NCBI RefSeq assembly: GCF_028747985.1
Contig: NZ_CP118108.1
Coordinates: 1,741,501-1,805,500, forward strand
Reading direction: 5' to 3'
Length of the DNA: 64,000 bases
Source of the DNA: Paenibacillus urinalis
Lineage (GTDB): Bacteria; Bacillota; Bacilli; Paenibacillales; Paenibacillaceae
The translations under genes were made by a program, and so were the position numbers. The notes under the pieces were generated by a model that was given only the letters and a program-made list of their open reading frames with translations, was not told where the DNA came from and did not search any database. This document shows positions 55,076 to 62,637 of this stretch, one piece after another (position 1 is the first letter of the stretch; every line of letters begins with the position of its first letter).

Positions 55076-55801
55076 TTAATAATTTTGATGTTGTCCATTC
55101 CCGATCACTTGCCGGGAATAGCCTTCCTTTTTCATTTGGCCTTGATGACCGTGAGCACCTTGCATACTTTGAGCACCTTGTATCATATGACCTTGATATC
55201 CTTGCGGAGCCATCATGTGGTTGTTGTAGGAAGTACCCTGAACTCCCGTTTGCGGCTGATGGTACTTGTTGCAGTCTGCAGGAGGGCCAATGACGGTCGT
55301 ATCCTTGATGGGAGCCAAAGTTTGTTTCAGCATGGCCTCATCCAGACAATAAGTATGGGCAATCGTGTTCGTTGGAGCCAGGCGCAGGAAATCAGATATT
55401 CCAATAAATAGCGGTTCCGGGGCATCAAAAATGGCAATGATTTTTGTATTGTCCTGTGATGCGACTTCCCAGTGAATCCATCCTTGAGGTACTAATACCG
55501 ATTGTCCAGGTCCAGCCGTAAAATTAAGAACCTCTTTGGTAAAAGGATTAACAAAAGATACAATCGCTTCTCCCGAAACAACGTAGACGAGTTCAGAAGC
55601 ATTTTGATGAACATGAGGCTCAACGACATTTCCTCTGGTGAGCGTGATATCCAGTAAGGAAGCATTTCCCAGTGTATTCAGTTGTGTTCTGCCCAGAACA
55701 TTAATGTAGTTACCACTGTCTTTGGTAAAGAACCGGTTTTTATTGACATCATCAAAAAATTGTACATCCGGGGAAGTAAAATCCATGTAAGACACTGCCA
55801 T
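55076..55801 (-). CDS. Cupin protein with Gln/Gly/His-rich tail
   Basis: The 241-residue protein has one cupin domain (about residues 25-160) with the metal-binding EPHVHQNASELVYVV and HWEV histidine, as in oxalate-decarboxylase-like cupins. The C-terminal 60 residues (from about 180) are low-complexity, rich in Q, G, H, M and Y (YQGHMIQGAQSMQGAHGHQG), much like spore-coat or exosporium proteins. GGAGGA precedes the ATG. Position next to a SASP gene fits a spore role, but this is inference; substrate unknown. Confidence 0.8.
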   Translation of the reverse strand: MAVSYMDFTSPDVQFFDDVNKNRFFTKDSGNYINVLGRTQLNTLGNASLLDITLTRGNVVEPHVHQNASELVYVVSGEAIVSFVNPFTKEVLNFTAGPGQSVLVPQGWIHWEVASQDNTKIIAIFDAPEPLFIGISDFLRLAPTNTIAHTYCLDEAMLKQTLAPIKDTTVIGPPADCNKYHQPQTGVQGTSYNNHMMAPQGYQGHMIQGAQSMQGAHGHQGQMKKEGYSRQVIGNGQHQNY

Positions 55802-55929
55802 TGCTATTCATTCCTCCGCTTCGATATTATAATCCACGAGTTAGGTTATTCAGCTTAGCATAGGTTGGTGCCTAGAGTTTCAGTTGAAAATATGTCGTGT
55901 GTGTCTGAACACATCGGTATTTTTATCAG

Positions 55930-56279
55930 ATAGGATTTATTGTCCTTTATGAAGAAGTAGGGGGGAGCAGGGCGGTTGCCTTTTTTGAATTTGCAAGGTG
56001 GGATGAAGCTGGCGATTTGGGACCGAAGGGACCTTTCCTTTGAAGCTAAAGTTCCGCTATCTCCTCCTAGTTCGTTCGACTGAAATGACGATTGGACATA
56101 ATGTGGGAAGCAACGAAGAGGTGGATTCCATAATGGAGCAGGCACGTCAGGCCGGGGCCACGATCTGTGATCCTGCACATGAAACGTTCTGGGGAGGCTA
56201 TTCCGGGCACTTCATGGATCCGGATGGTCACTTGTGGGAAGTAGTGTGGAATCCTACTTGGGATGTAAGAGAAAATTGA
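55930..56279 (+). pseudogene. Decayed VOC/glyoxalase family gene
   Basis: Pieces of a glyoxalase/bleomycin-resistance (VOC) protein lie in different frames. AVAFF occurs in one frame, NLQGGMKLAIWDRRDL in another, and EMTIGHNVGSNEEVD to GHLWEVVWNP in a third, which alone spans 56040-56279. At least two frameshifts are needed to join them, one in a T6 run near 55980 and one near 56080. The N-terminal end of the protein is not found. The 79-residue open piece is therefore unlikely to be a gene on its own, unless the sequence has errors. Confidence 0.7.
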
Positions 56280-56310
56280 TAACGATGAAAATAAAAAGTA
56301 GGGTGACATA

Positions 56311-56340
56311 TTGCCTAAATATACCGAGTTATGTTACACT
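56311..56340 (+). promoter_or_regulatory. Candidate tRNA-Ala promoter
   Basis: TTGCCT (56311-56316) and TACACT (56335-56340) are 18 bases apart, 45 bases before the tRNA. Confidence 0.3.
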
Positions 56341-56385
56341 ACTTTTTGTGTACAAGATGAGTGATTAATTATAACTTCAAATCAT

Positions 56386-56461
56386 GGGGCCTTAGCTCAG
56401 CTGGGAGAGCGCATCGCTGGCAGCGATGAGGTCAGGGGTTCGATCCCCCTAGGCTCCACCA
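56386..56461 (+). tRNA. tRNA-Ala (anticodon GGC)
   Basis: The 76-base cloverleaf starts GGGGCCU and ends with an encoded CCA. The anticodon stem CATCG/CGATG encloses the loop CTGGCAG with anticodon GGC (reads GCC). T arm AGGGG-TTCGATC-CCCCT is present. The 3' end is the probable attachment site for the element whose integrase gene lies 250 bases further on. Confidence 0.95.
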
Positions 56462-56472
56462 AATCGCCTTCA

Positions 56473-56498
56473 AACCCTTGATACATAAGGGTTTTTTC
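56473..56498 (+). terminator. tRNA-Ala terminator
   Basis: AACCCTT pairs with AAGGGTT and is followed by TTTTT. Confidence 0.8.
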
Positions 56499-56591
56499 TG
56501 TTATATACGGAGCTTTACACCATTCATAGGTACGGAGTGTAGGCAATAGTTGGGTATTACCAATCGATCCGTCATTATAGTCAGAGCAGCC

Positions 56592-56651
56592 GTGGTCACA
56601 ACTGTGGTCACAAAAGAGTTAATACCTATAATCTGGTCACAGATGGTCGCA
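56592..56651. repeat. Four TGGTCACA direct repeats, integrase arm-type sites
   Basis: GTGGTCACA at 56592 and 56604, TGGTCACA at 56634 and TGGTCGCA at 56644 lie between the tRNA and the integrase gene. Short direct repeats here are typical arm-type binding sites of tyrosine integrases. Confidence 0.6.
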
Positions 56652-56710
56652 CGATTATGTGAAATCAAAAAGGCTTTGTCCGTATGAATTCCATCATACG
56701 AGCAAAACCT

Positions 56711-57841
56711 TTATTGTGAAGCAGTTGAATTGCCGAATATTTTGTCTCCATGTCGCTTAGCTGTATCTTTATGAACAGTTGGAAGGACATGGTGATAAGT
56801 GCCAAGAGTAATCTTCACATCCGAATGTCCGAGGATTTCTTGGACAACTCTTGGGTTGACTCCATCCATCAACATAAGCGTGGCTACGGTGTGCCTTAGA
56901 TCGTGGAATCGAATCTTTGGAACTTCGGCCTTCTTAATTATGTTGTAGAAAGTACGTAACATATTCCTTGGCGACACAGGCGTTCCCTTAGCTGTACATA
57001 TGACGAGATCGTTATCTTGATACGCGATGCTTGCGGCTTTTTTCTCCCTTGCCACGAGTCGCTCCTGTTTGAGTAGCGCATTCACCGTCCTGGTATCGAT
57101 TGAGATTGTTCTGGAACTACTTTTGGTTTTGGTCTGTGTAAGCAGTTCCTTTCCATCGTGACTCAATGTTTGTCTTACATGCAACACTTCATTGTCGAAA
57201 TCAATATCCTTCCACCGAAGACCGAGTATTTCACTTTGTCTCATCCCTGTTGCCAGAGCAAGATGGAATGCTAAGTAATAGCGGTCGTCACGAGCACATT
57301 CCAGAAACTTGCTTACTTCTTCGATAGACCAGACGCTCATCTCCTTAGATATGACTTTTGGTGTTTCAGCATCCCTTACAGGATTAGATGTAACGTACTT
57401 TCTTTTCATAGCTGCCTCAAAAGAGCTCTTGAGGATCTTGTGAATATCAAGTACCGTTCTGCTGCCTAATCCCTTTTCCTCAGATAACGTAACATAGAAC
57501 TTCTCAACCTGAGCAGTCGTGATTTTGGCAATTTCATGAAACCCTAATTGGGGTACGATATGCCTCTGAACATGCCCCGTGTACATTTCAAGAGTGATAC
57601 GGCGCAGCTTAAGCGATTTGCTTTGCAACCACTCTGTTAAGAATTCAGAATAGGTTAGCTTTGTTGGCTTAACAAAAGTCTTCTCATCGACTTGCGACTG
57701 AACTTTCCGCATTTCACGCTTTGCCTCGAATTCGGTGCGGAATCCCCGCCTTTTGATTTGTTGCCGTTTGCCCTTATCGTCCTTTCCAGCATCTACAACG
57801 AAGTACCAGGTACCGCGTTTGTCGTCTTTTTTGACACTCAT
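56711..57841 (-). CDS. int: Tyrosine recombinase/integrase
   Basis: The 376-residue integrase has an N-terminal arm-binding domain (WYFVVDAGKDDKGKRQQIKR), a SAM-like core-binding domain and the catalytic domain with Arg in TGMRQSEILGLRW, HDLRH (His and Arg) and the C-terminal LGHSDVKITLGTYHHV with the nucleophilic Tyr. It catalyses insertion of the element at the tRNA-Ala gene and, with the excisionase, removal. ATG 57841 has AAGGAGG upstream; the longer frame to 57940 is not needed. The gene ends facing the tRNA, the usual arrangement for integrated elements. Confidence 0.95.
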   Translation of the reverse strand: MSVKKDDKRGTWYFVVDAGKDDKGKRQQIKRRGFRTEFEAKREMRKVQSQVDEKTFVKPTKLTYSEFLTEWLQSKSLKLRRITLEMYTGHVQRHIVPQLGFHEIAKITTAQVEKFYVTLSEEKGLGSRTVLDIHKILKSSFEAAMKRKYVTSNPVRDAETPKVISKEMSVWSIEEVSKFLECARDDRYYLAFHLALATGMRQSEILGLRWKDIDFDNEVLHVRQTLSHDGKELLTQTKTKSSSRTISIDTRTVNALLKQERLVAREKKAASIAYQDNDLVICTAKGTPVSPRNMLRTFYNIIKKAEVPKIRFHDLRHTVATLMLMDGVNPRVVQEILGHSDVKITLGTYHHVLPTVHKDTAKRHGDKIFGNSTASQ

Positions 57842-57947
57842 TGTGCCCCTCCTTAGACTCGTTAATGAATTTGTCTCGACAACCATGTATTGGTCGGATC
57901 GCGAATTCGGACAATACCCATTTCGGTCACTTCCTTTCAAAGTTCAA

Positions 57948-58124
57948 TTACCTTTGGCTATTCATCCACTTTAAGAACACATCATGTGCGACTCGGATTG
58001 ACTTACCGATGCGGATCACAGGGAACTGTCCTGAGTTCACCAGCTCGTATGCTTGGCGACGGCCAATACCAAGCATTTTCTGGATATCAGAAACTAACAA
58101 TACGGTTGGATAAGATTGTTCCAT
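57948..58124 (-). CDS. xis: Excisionase-like HTH protein
   Basis: This 58-residue protein reads MEQSYPTVLLVSDIQKM at the start and contains a MerR/excisionase-type helix-turn-helix (IQKMLGIGRRQAYELVNSGQ then FPVIRIGKSIRV). AAAGGAGTGA precedes the ATG at 58124. It lies just upstream of the integrase gene, on the same strand, and would act as a recombination directionality factor. The gene is short and easily missed by length cut-offs. Confidence 0.8.
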   Translation of the reverse strand: MEQSYPTVLLVSDIQKMLGIGRRQAYELVNSGQFPVIRIGKSIRVAHDVFLKWMNSQR

Positions 58125-58138
58125 GACAAATCACTCCT

Positions 58139-59596
58139 TTAACCTTTATCTTTCTTTGGAGATGGGGGCTTCACTTCATTCACTGAGCCAATCAAGGCAG
58201 GGTGACATTCGATATTCATACCGTTTCTTCCTCTCAGCGACTTCGTAATATCGGCGCGGACATACCCACGTTCAGCAAGGATCACCAAGGCACTGTCAAA
58301 CCTTTCAGCTGTATGGAATTTGCCCTTCACCATCGACCAGAGCTGCTGACGTTTGTATACTTTGATTTGCTTCTTCTTCAGAACATCCAGAAGATACTTA
58401 GCCCCCTCTTGATCCTGGCTTGATTTCAGTGAAGTAAATGCAGCCTTGGCGTGCTCAAGAAAGTACTCTCCAAGTGAAAGAGCTCTCTCCATCGTTTCCT
58501 TCGTGATTTGTCTATCCAACGACTCATCAAACGAGACACCATACATGGCTTGCTCGGCAACATGAAGTAGGGAAGCGATTCTAACGATCTGACCAGGAAA
58601 TCGCTCACTCCAGGTTCCTAGGAAGTCATAGGAGAGTTCTTCACCTTCTCTTAAATTCGGCTCATAGTGATTTCGGAATTCCTGAAATACATTCATTGCT
58701 TCCTCCGAGAGAGAGAGTACTATTGGCGTCTCTGGCTCAAACATCATGAGATGATGAATCAGGTCGCTATACGACTCATACAAGTCATCAGGTATGGACT
58801 TGATCGCTATATCACGGTAACCTCGTTTGGAAGGCGGCACCGCATATAAGAACCTTCCGAGAAGTCCCAATCCAACAAACTTTTCAGGCAAGTTCTGAAG
58901 GACTGTGGGCTGTACAAACAAGCAGATGGTTAAAGTAGGATCGTTCAGCACGATTTTAGGAGCATGCTTTCGGTCAATGATCATCCGATCTCCTGTAAAT
59001 GCCTTCAGGAAGACGTCCAGTTTCGCCTGATTGCCATAGTGCTTGTGGGTGAGATTGTCGAAGAATCCCCCTTCTGTAGAAAGCACAGCCATTTTCTCTC
59101 CATTTTCATCGAGACGTTGAATGAGAGCTTGCGGGGTCACGTCATCAGTGACGAACTGTTGTGCCTTGATTCCATGAGTCGTACGAAATGCGGGATCATC
59201 CAGCTTCTTTTCAAATTTAATCAACGGCTTGACTAGATGACTGAAAACAGCGCTTTTTCTCTCGCCTGATGGCATGGCAATAATGACGTAAAGGTTGTTT
59301 TTCTCTTTCCATCCTTCGCCCTCTGCCAATCGGACGATGAATTTTCTCGCAGCAGCCGCAGACAACATGGACAGTACAGCGGTGCCTGTCGCATCAGTTG
59401 CTGTCTGGGTTACTTCCGAAACTTGCTCTACAATTTGAGCCAGAACTTCTGGCAGGCTTTGAACTGGAAAGGCTATTTGCTTGTGTGCCTCGAATTCCAC
59501 GGGTGCCTCTTCCCATTTCAATGCTTTCGCAGCTTGTTCAAGGATCTTCACGGCGTCGCTGGAATTGTGATCGTCATCTTTGCTTGCATTTGACAT
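58139..59596 (-). CDS. DUF3987 domain protein (replication-associated)
   Basis: The 485-residue protein matches the DUF3987/YfjI family common on phages, satellites and integrative elements. It has a P-loop-like MPSGERKSAVFS near residue 110 and FSTEGG-like residues (VLSTEGGFFDNL), followed by an arginine-bearing GLLGRFLYAVP. These proteins are thought to work with primases or helicases in element replication, but a biochemical role is not settled. GAGGAGGAA precedes the ATG. It leads the minus-strand block DUF3987-xis-int and has a sigma-A-type promoter upstream. Confidence 0.75.
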   Translation of the reverse strand: MSNASKDDDHNSSDAVKILEQAAKALKWEEAPVEFEAHKQIAFPVQSLPEVLAQIVEQVSEVTQTATDATGTAVLSMLSAAAARKFIVRLAEGEGWKEKNNLYVIIAMPSGERKSAVFSHLVKPLIKFEKKLDDPAFRTTHGIKAQQFVTDDVTPQALIQRLDENGEKMAVLSTEGGFFDNLTHKHYGNQAKLDVFLKAFTGDRMIIDRKHAPKIVLNDPTLTICLFVQPTVLQNLPEKFVGLGLLGRFLYAVPPSKRGYRDIAIKSIPDDLYESYSDLIHHLMMFEPETPIVLSLSEEAMNVFQEFRNHYEPNLREGEELSYDFLGTWSERFPGQIVRIASLLHVAEQAMYGVSFDESLDRQITKETMERALSLGEYFLEHAKAAFTSLKSSQDQEGAKYLLDVLKKKQIKVYKRQQLWSMVKGKFHTAERFDSALVILAERGYVRADITKSLRGRNGMNIECHPALIGSVNEVKPPSPKKDKG

Positions 59597-59749
59597 TGTT
59601 CATTCCTCCTCAGAATGGATTGATTGTCTAAAGTGAATAAAGCGAGTTGGAGCTGGCTACCAAAACACAGTTGAAATCAGCGTGGCTTTGACTTTTATTT
59701 TGCTTGTCATCTTAGTCACCGTCCTGTCATTTGTTGGCTTGCATGGATG

Positions 59750-59778
59750 ATGATACATTGTGATTTTCGAGTTTTCAA
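59750..59778 (-). promoter_or_regulatory. Promoter for DUF3987-xis-int block
   Basis: On the minus strand TTGAAA (59778-59773) and TATCAT (59755-59750) are 17 bases apart, about 150 bases before the DUF3987 start. Confidence 0.5.
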
Positions 59779-59837
59779 CTGGTTTAATAATGTTGTTGTG
59801 ATGTTAGGTTTATTTATACTATCAACCGCTTTCATCA

Positions 59838-59866
59838 TTGAAATAGGGTAGAAATAGTGTCATTAT
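59838..59866 (+). promoter_or_regulatory. Promoter for HTH regulator
   Basis: TTGAAA (59838-59843) and CATTAT (59861-59866) are 17 bases apart, about 43 bases before the ATG. Confidence 0.4.
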
Positions 59867-59908
59867 TAATATCAGGATTAAACTTACAGTGAAGGTGGTG
59901 TTATTTAA

Positions 59909-60721
59909 ATGAGTACGGATGCTAATTCAAAGGTCAGGACAAAACAATCTCCGCGACCGATAATCCTCGAGAGAATTCATGACGAATTAGATGAAGTTCC
60001 TGGAGGGTGCTTGGTCGGTGTTCACTTTGAAAGGTTTATGACACTCGATCCGCGAAAGAAATTACATCGTATTCGCATTTGGCTAGAAGAGATGTATGGG
60101 GATGAATATTCACGGTCAGCTGTGATCAAGAAGATAAACAATGATCTGTCTTATCAAGGTTTGAAGAACATTGAAGAGTGTCTGAAGGGGAGTGTCCGCA
60201 AAGGAAACATCAGCATACTTGCGAAGGCGTATGGTGTTCCCGAAGCGATTATCACTATGGAAACCGCTGATGAATGCGGGGTTAAGGGGCTGTTCATAGG
60301 AAAGGAAGAGGATGAAGATGAATATTTTTACAGATACTTTTGTCAAAACGGTAAGAAGCACATCCTGGATGACAGCGACTTGTCTAAGTACCAATGGGAG
60401 ACGGATGTAAAGCGACTTAAAGAAGTTGATGTTGAAATATTAATACGGGTAAGAGAGCCTGAAACTGGGGAGTTCATCTCGAAGCGGAATAGCTTTGCTC
60501 GGTTCAAGTTGTTGTCGGACGATTTGCCACGATTACACGACATTCTCCAAAAGGATATCGAAATGATCTCCATTAAGCACAAAGAGTACATTGGAATGCG
60601 CGAACACATACAAGAGCTCTATCAAATGCTATCGGCAGCGGAACGTCGCATAGACCAATATGAGGGCATTGATCCTAATGAACGAATCATGAGGGAGTTG
60701 AACCAACTGCTCGACAACTGA
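59909..60721 (+). CDS. Putative HTH regulator of the element
   Basis: The 270-residue protein has a helix-rich N-terminal region with a possible XRE-like HTH (about residues 70-105, NIEECLKGSVRKGNISILAK then AYGVPEAI), an acidic middle (GKEEDEDEYFYRYF) and a coiled-coil-like C terminus. It is transcribed away from the DUF3987-xis-int block, the usual place of an immunity repressor. I recognise no named family. GAAGGTGG precedes the ATG. Confidence 0.6.
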   Translation: MSTDANSKVRTKQSPRPIILERIHDELDEVPGGCLVGVHFERFMTLDPRKKLHRIRIWLEEMYGDEYSRSAVIKKINNDLSYQGLKNIEECLKGSVRKGNISILAKAYGVPEAIITMETADECGVKGLFIGKEEDEDEYFYRYFCQNGKKHILDDSDLSKYQWETDVKRLKEVDVEILIRVREPETGEFISKRNSFARFKLLSDDLPRLHDILQKDIEMISIKHKEYIGMREHIQELYQMLSAAERRIDQYEGIDPNERIMRELNQLLDN

Positions 60722-60894
60722 GCTCGGCAATGCCATGACCTGGTTCCATAAAGGGATCAGGTTTCTTTGTTCATCCAGTTAAATTGCCACTTGAAATATT
60801 TTCGTGAAATGGTTGTTCTATGACTGCGAGTATAATATGACCCCGTTTCTTGTCATTTCTACTCAGCACTCACAGGAACAGGACGGATGAACAC

Positions 60895-61692
60895 ATGCAC
60901 ATGAATACCGATTCTAAGCATCTTAAGATTGATCTAACGGATTTCGAACGACAGCTAGTCTTCAAGCTTATCTGCCAGCGATACGGTTACACTCCAAGCA
61001 AGCAGTATCATTATGTTGTGCGGGATAAGCGAAATGGAGTTTACCTCTTCCACTTCCCGAGAGCGCCTTTTGCGAACTACACGACATCCCTTATCTTCCA
61101 GGGTTATTCAAATGAAAGCCAGCTTCTGAAGGATATCTTCGATCTCATTCCGTTAAGACGATGGAAAGCCCGCAGGATCGATATTGCACTGGATACTAAC
61201 CTCCCTTATCAGCAGCTACATGCCATTCATCCAGCGAAAAGGGCGGGCACCACGCATTATCGGACCTCAGTTTATATTGGCTCTCATTCTTCTCCCGTTC
61301 AGCTTCACATGTATGATAAGCAGGAGCAGATGTATCGCAAATGGGGGATAAGGACAGATACATGGGCTCGTGTAGAGCTGAGGTTTCGGTTTGAGCCGAT
61401 GAAACGGATATCTTCTCTATGCATCGATGATTTCGCCGCGGCCGCTCACTACTCCATCATTCCTGAGGTGTGCGCGATGTCGTCAAAGCTTAAGGATCAA
61501 ATAACGCAGTTGAATCAAGGGCTTGTTCAGTGGCGAGACCTGACTCGCACCACGCAAGAAAAGATAAGAGAGTACGGATGCGAACACGGTCTGAACATGT
61601 TCGATCACATACTCTCTGCTTTGGAGAACACCGATATTTGCAGTTTTATTTACGATACGAAGAAGCAGCCACCACAGCAGCTTTCTTCCTGA
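60895..61692 (+). CDS. Rep_trans-like replication initiator
   Basis: The 265-residue protein resembles the Rep_trans family (rolling-circle initiators and NicK-type relaxases of integrative elements). It shows ARRIDIALD, TSVYIGSHSSPVQLHMYDKQ and WARVELRFRFE, in the family's order. It would nick the element's origin for replication or mobilisation. The frame is open from a TTG at 60850, but ATG 60895 after AGGACGG is more likely. It is followed by a strong palindrome. The match is from memory of the family pattern; a profile search would settle it. Confidence 0.6.
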   Translation: MHMNTDSKHLKIDLTDFERQLVFKLICQRYGYTPSKQYHYVVRDKRNGVYLFHFPRAPFANYTTSLIFQGYSNESQLLKDIFDLIPLRRWKARRIDIALDTNLPYQQLHAIHPAKRAGTTHYRTSVYIGSHSSPVQLHMYDKQEQMYRKWGIRTDTWARVELRFRFEPMKRISSLCIDDFAAAAHYSIIPEVCAMSSKLKDQITQLNQGLVQWRDLTRTTQEKIREYGCEHGLNMFDHILSALENTDICSFIYDTKKQPPQQLSS

Positions 61693-61726
61693 GGCTAGCA
61701 TAAGCAATAGCACATGGTACGTCAAT

Positions 61727-61805
61727 GGAATACTGAAAGACTATAATGGGAAAGCCGCGCTACGACGGGCCTGAGAGGGGTTCGGCCCCTGTTTTCCAGT
61801 ATTCC
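61727..61805. repeat. Cloverleaf-like palindrome after rep-like gene
   Basis: GGAATACTG (61727-61735) pairs with CAGTATTCC (61797-61805), extended by AAA/TTT. Inside lies AGGGG-TTCGG-CCCCT (61776-61790), which competes with GGGCC/GGCCC (61767-61771, 61784-61788). A noncoding single-strand origin or structured RNA is possible. Confidence 0.6.
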
Positions 61806-61809
61806 TAAA

Positions 61810-61821
61810 GTGCTTGCGGCG
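61810..61821 (+). repeat. Direct repeat copy 1
   Basis: GTGCTTGCGGCG, identical to the copy at 62620-62631; the two flank the membrane/coiled-coil gene. Confidence 0.6.
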
Positions 61822-61927
61822 GCAATTACTCCAATGTTATTTAGGAATTGTAGGGATATTGCATATTCGTGGCTCAATTCCTCCGCATCCCTTGCGGGAC
61901 AAGGTAAGCAGCATTTTAGTCTTTTAG

Positions 61928-62485
61928 TCATCCATTTTCAAACATCTGGATAAGACGATGGAAGTCACCGATTACCTGCCCCGCGTAACCAATCCCTGTT
62001 CGTTCTGCGTCCTCTATCCCGTATTCGTCTATCAAGTGGTTAAGACTGGACCAGGCGCGTTCAATCTGCTCCCGTTCTTTATGAGTAAAGATATCGATCA
62101 GGATATCGTCGGTAAATATGACTTCCTGCGGGACATTCCTTATGGATTCCCAATCGATAACAACGGGATTACGGGCAAACGGTGAGTCCACCTGGTATTT
62201 TCCCAACACAGCAGAATGAATCTGCCTGGCGGACTTAACCAGACGTTTGATGTATAAGCGTCTGAATGAATCTCTGCGCTGTCGTTCCTTCACTTGAAAT
62301 GCTTCATACTGCCTTTTGGTATGTTCATTAGACTGGATTGCCGCCACTGCGCTTCTTTCTGCCGCGAGAGCATTCCTTTCAGCAGCCTGTGTATTGCGGC
62401 GGGCAATCCACCATGAGAATACACTAACGATTATAGCTACAAAAGCTAATATGGTAGTAATCCATTCAACGGGCTTCATCTCCAT
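61928..62485 (-). CDS. Membrane-anchored coiled-coil protein
   Basis: The 185-residue protein has one N-terminal membrane segment (about residues 8-28) followed by an alanine/glutamate-rich helix (NTQAAERNALAAERSAVAAI) that looks like a coiled coil. A soluble C-terminal domain of about 110 residues follows. No family is recognised. Such one-helix proteins are common accessory genes in phage-defence loci. AAAGGAAAG precedes the ATG. It lies downstream of the HEPN-type gene on the same strand and is bracketed by 12-base direct repeats. Confidence 0.6.
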   Translation of the reverse strand: MEMKPVEWITTILAFVAIIVSVFSWWIARRNTQAAERNALAAERSAVAAIQSNEHTKRQYEAFQVKERQRRDSFRRLYIKRLVKSARQIHSAVLGKYQVDSPFARNPVVIDWESIRNVPQEVIFTDDILIDIFTHKEREQIERAWSSLNHLIDEYGIEDAERTGIGYAGQVIGDFHRLIQMFENG

Positions 62486-62533
62486 ATAAGAGCTTTCCTT
62501 TCTTATGTTAATGTATTAACAGACTCTTTGGCA

Positions 62534-62568
62534 GTCAAGGGCCGAAGGAGCGAAGCTGAACCCTTGAC
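62534..62568. repeat. Inverted repeat before coiled-coil gene
   Basis: GTCAAGGG (62534-62541) pairs with CCCTTGAC (62561-62568). No T run follows on either strand, so this is probably not a plain terminator. Confidence 0.5.
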
Positions 62569-62599
62569 GGTTTTATGCTCATTACAAGCTGTCCAATGC

Positions 62600-62618
62600 C
62601 CTCCAACTTGTTTGGAGG
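62600..62618. repeat. Hairpin downstream of HEPN-type gene
   Basis: CCTCCAA pairs with TTGGAGG over a five-base loop, 20 bases past the HEPN gene stop and next to direct repeat copy 2. Confidence 0.5.
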
Positions 62619-62619
62619 C

Positions 62620-62631
62620 GTGCTTGCGGCG
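62620..62631 (+). repeat. Direct repeat copy 2
   Basis: GTGCTTGCGGCG, identical to 61810-61821, 810 bases away. Confidence 0.6.
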
Positions 62632-62637
62632 AGCGAT

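Larger units (their letters stand above)
59597..59908. other. Divergent control region of the element
   Basis: This 312-base gap lies between the DUF3987 gene and the HTH gene and carries two face-away promoters (separate entries). A minus-strand frame of 17 codons (59710-59657, starting MTSKIKVK) after GGTGAC could be a leader peptide but is unproven. No clear operator palindrome was found. Confidence 0.5.

Noticed and set aside
56040..56279. 79-codon glyoxalase-like frame as an intact gene
   Set aside because: It holds only the C-terminal half of the family; upstream parts are found in other frames, so it was called a pseudogene.
59657..59710. 17-codon leader peptide before the DUF3987 gene
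   Set aside because: It has a passable GGTGAC and lies in the transcript leader, but no regulatory codon pattern or conservation can be shown.
61722..61931. 69-codon minus-strand frame
   Set aside because: It runs through the palindrome and has no plausible start signal.
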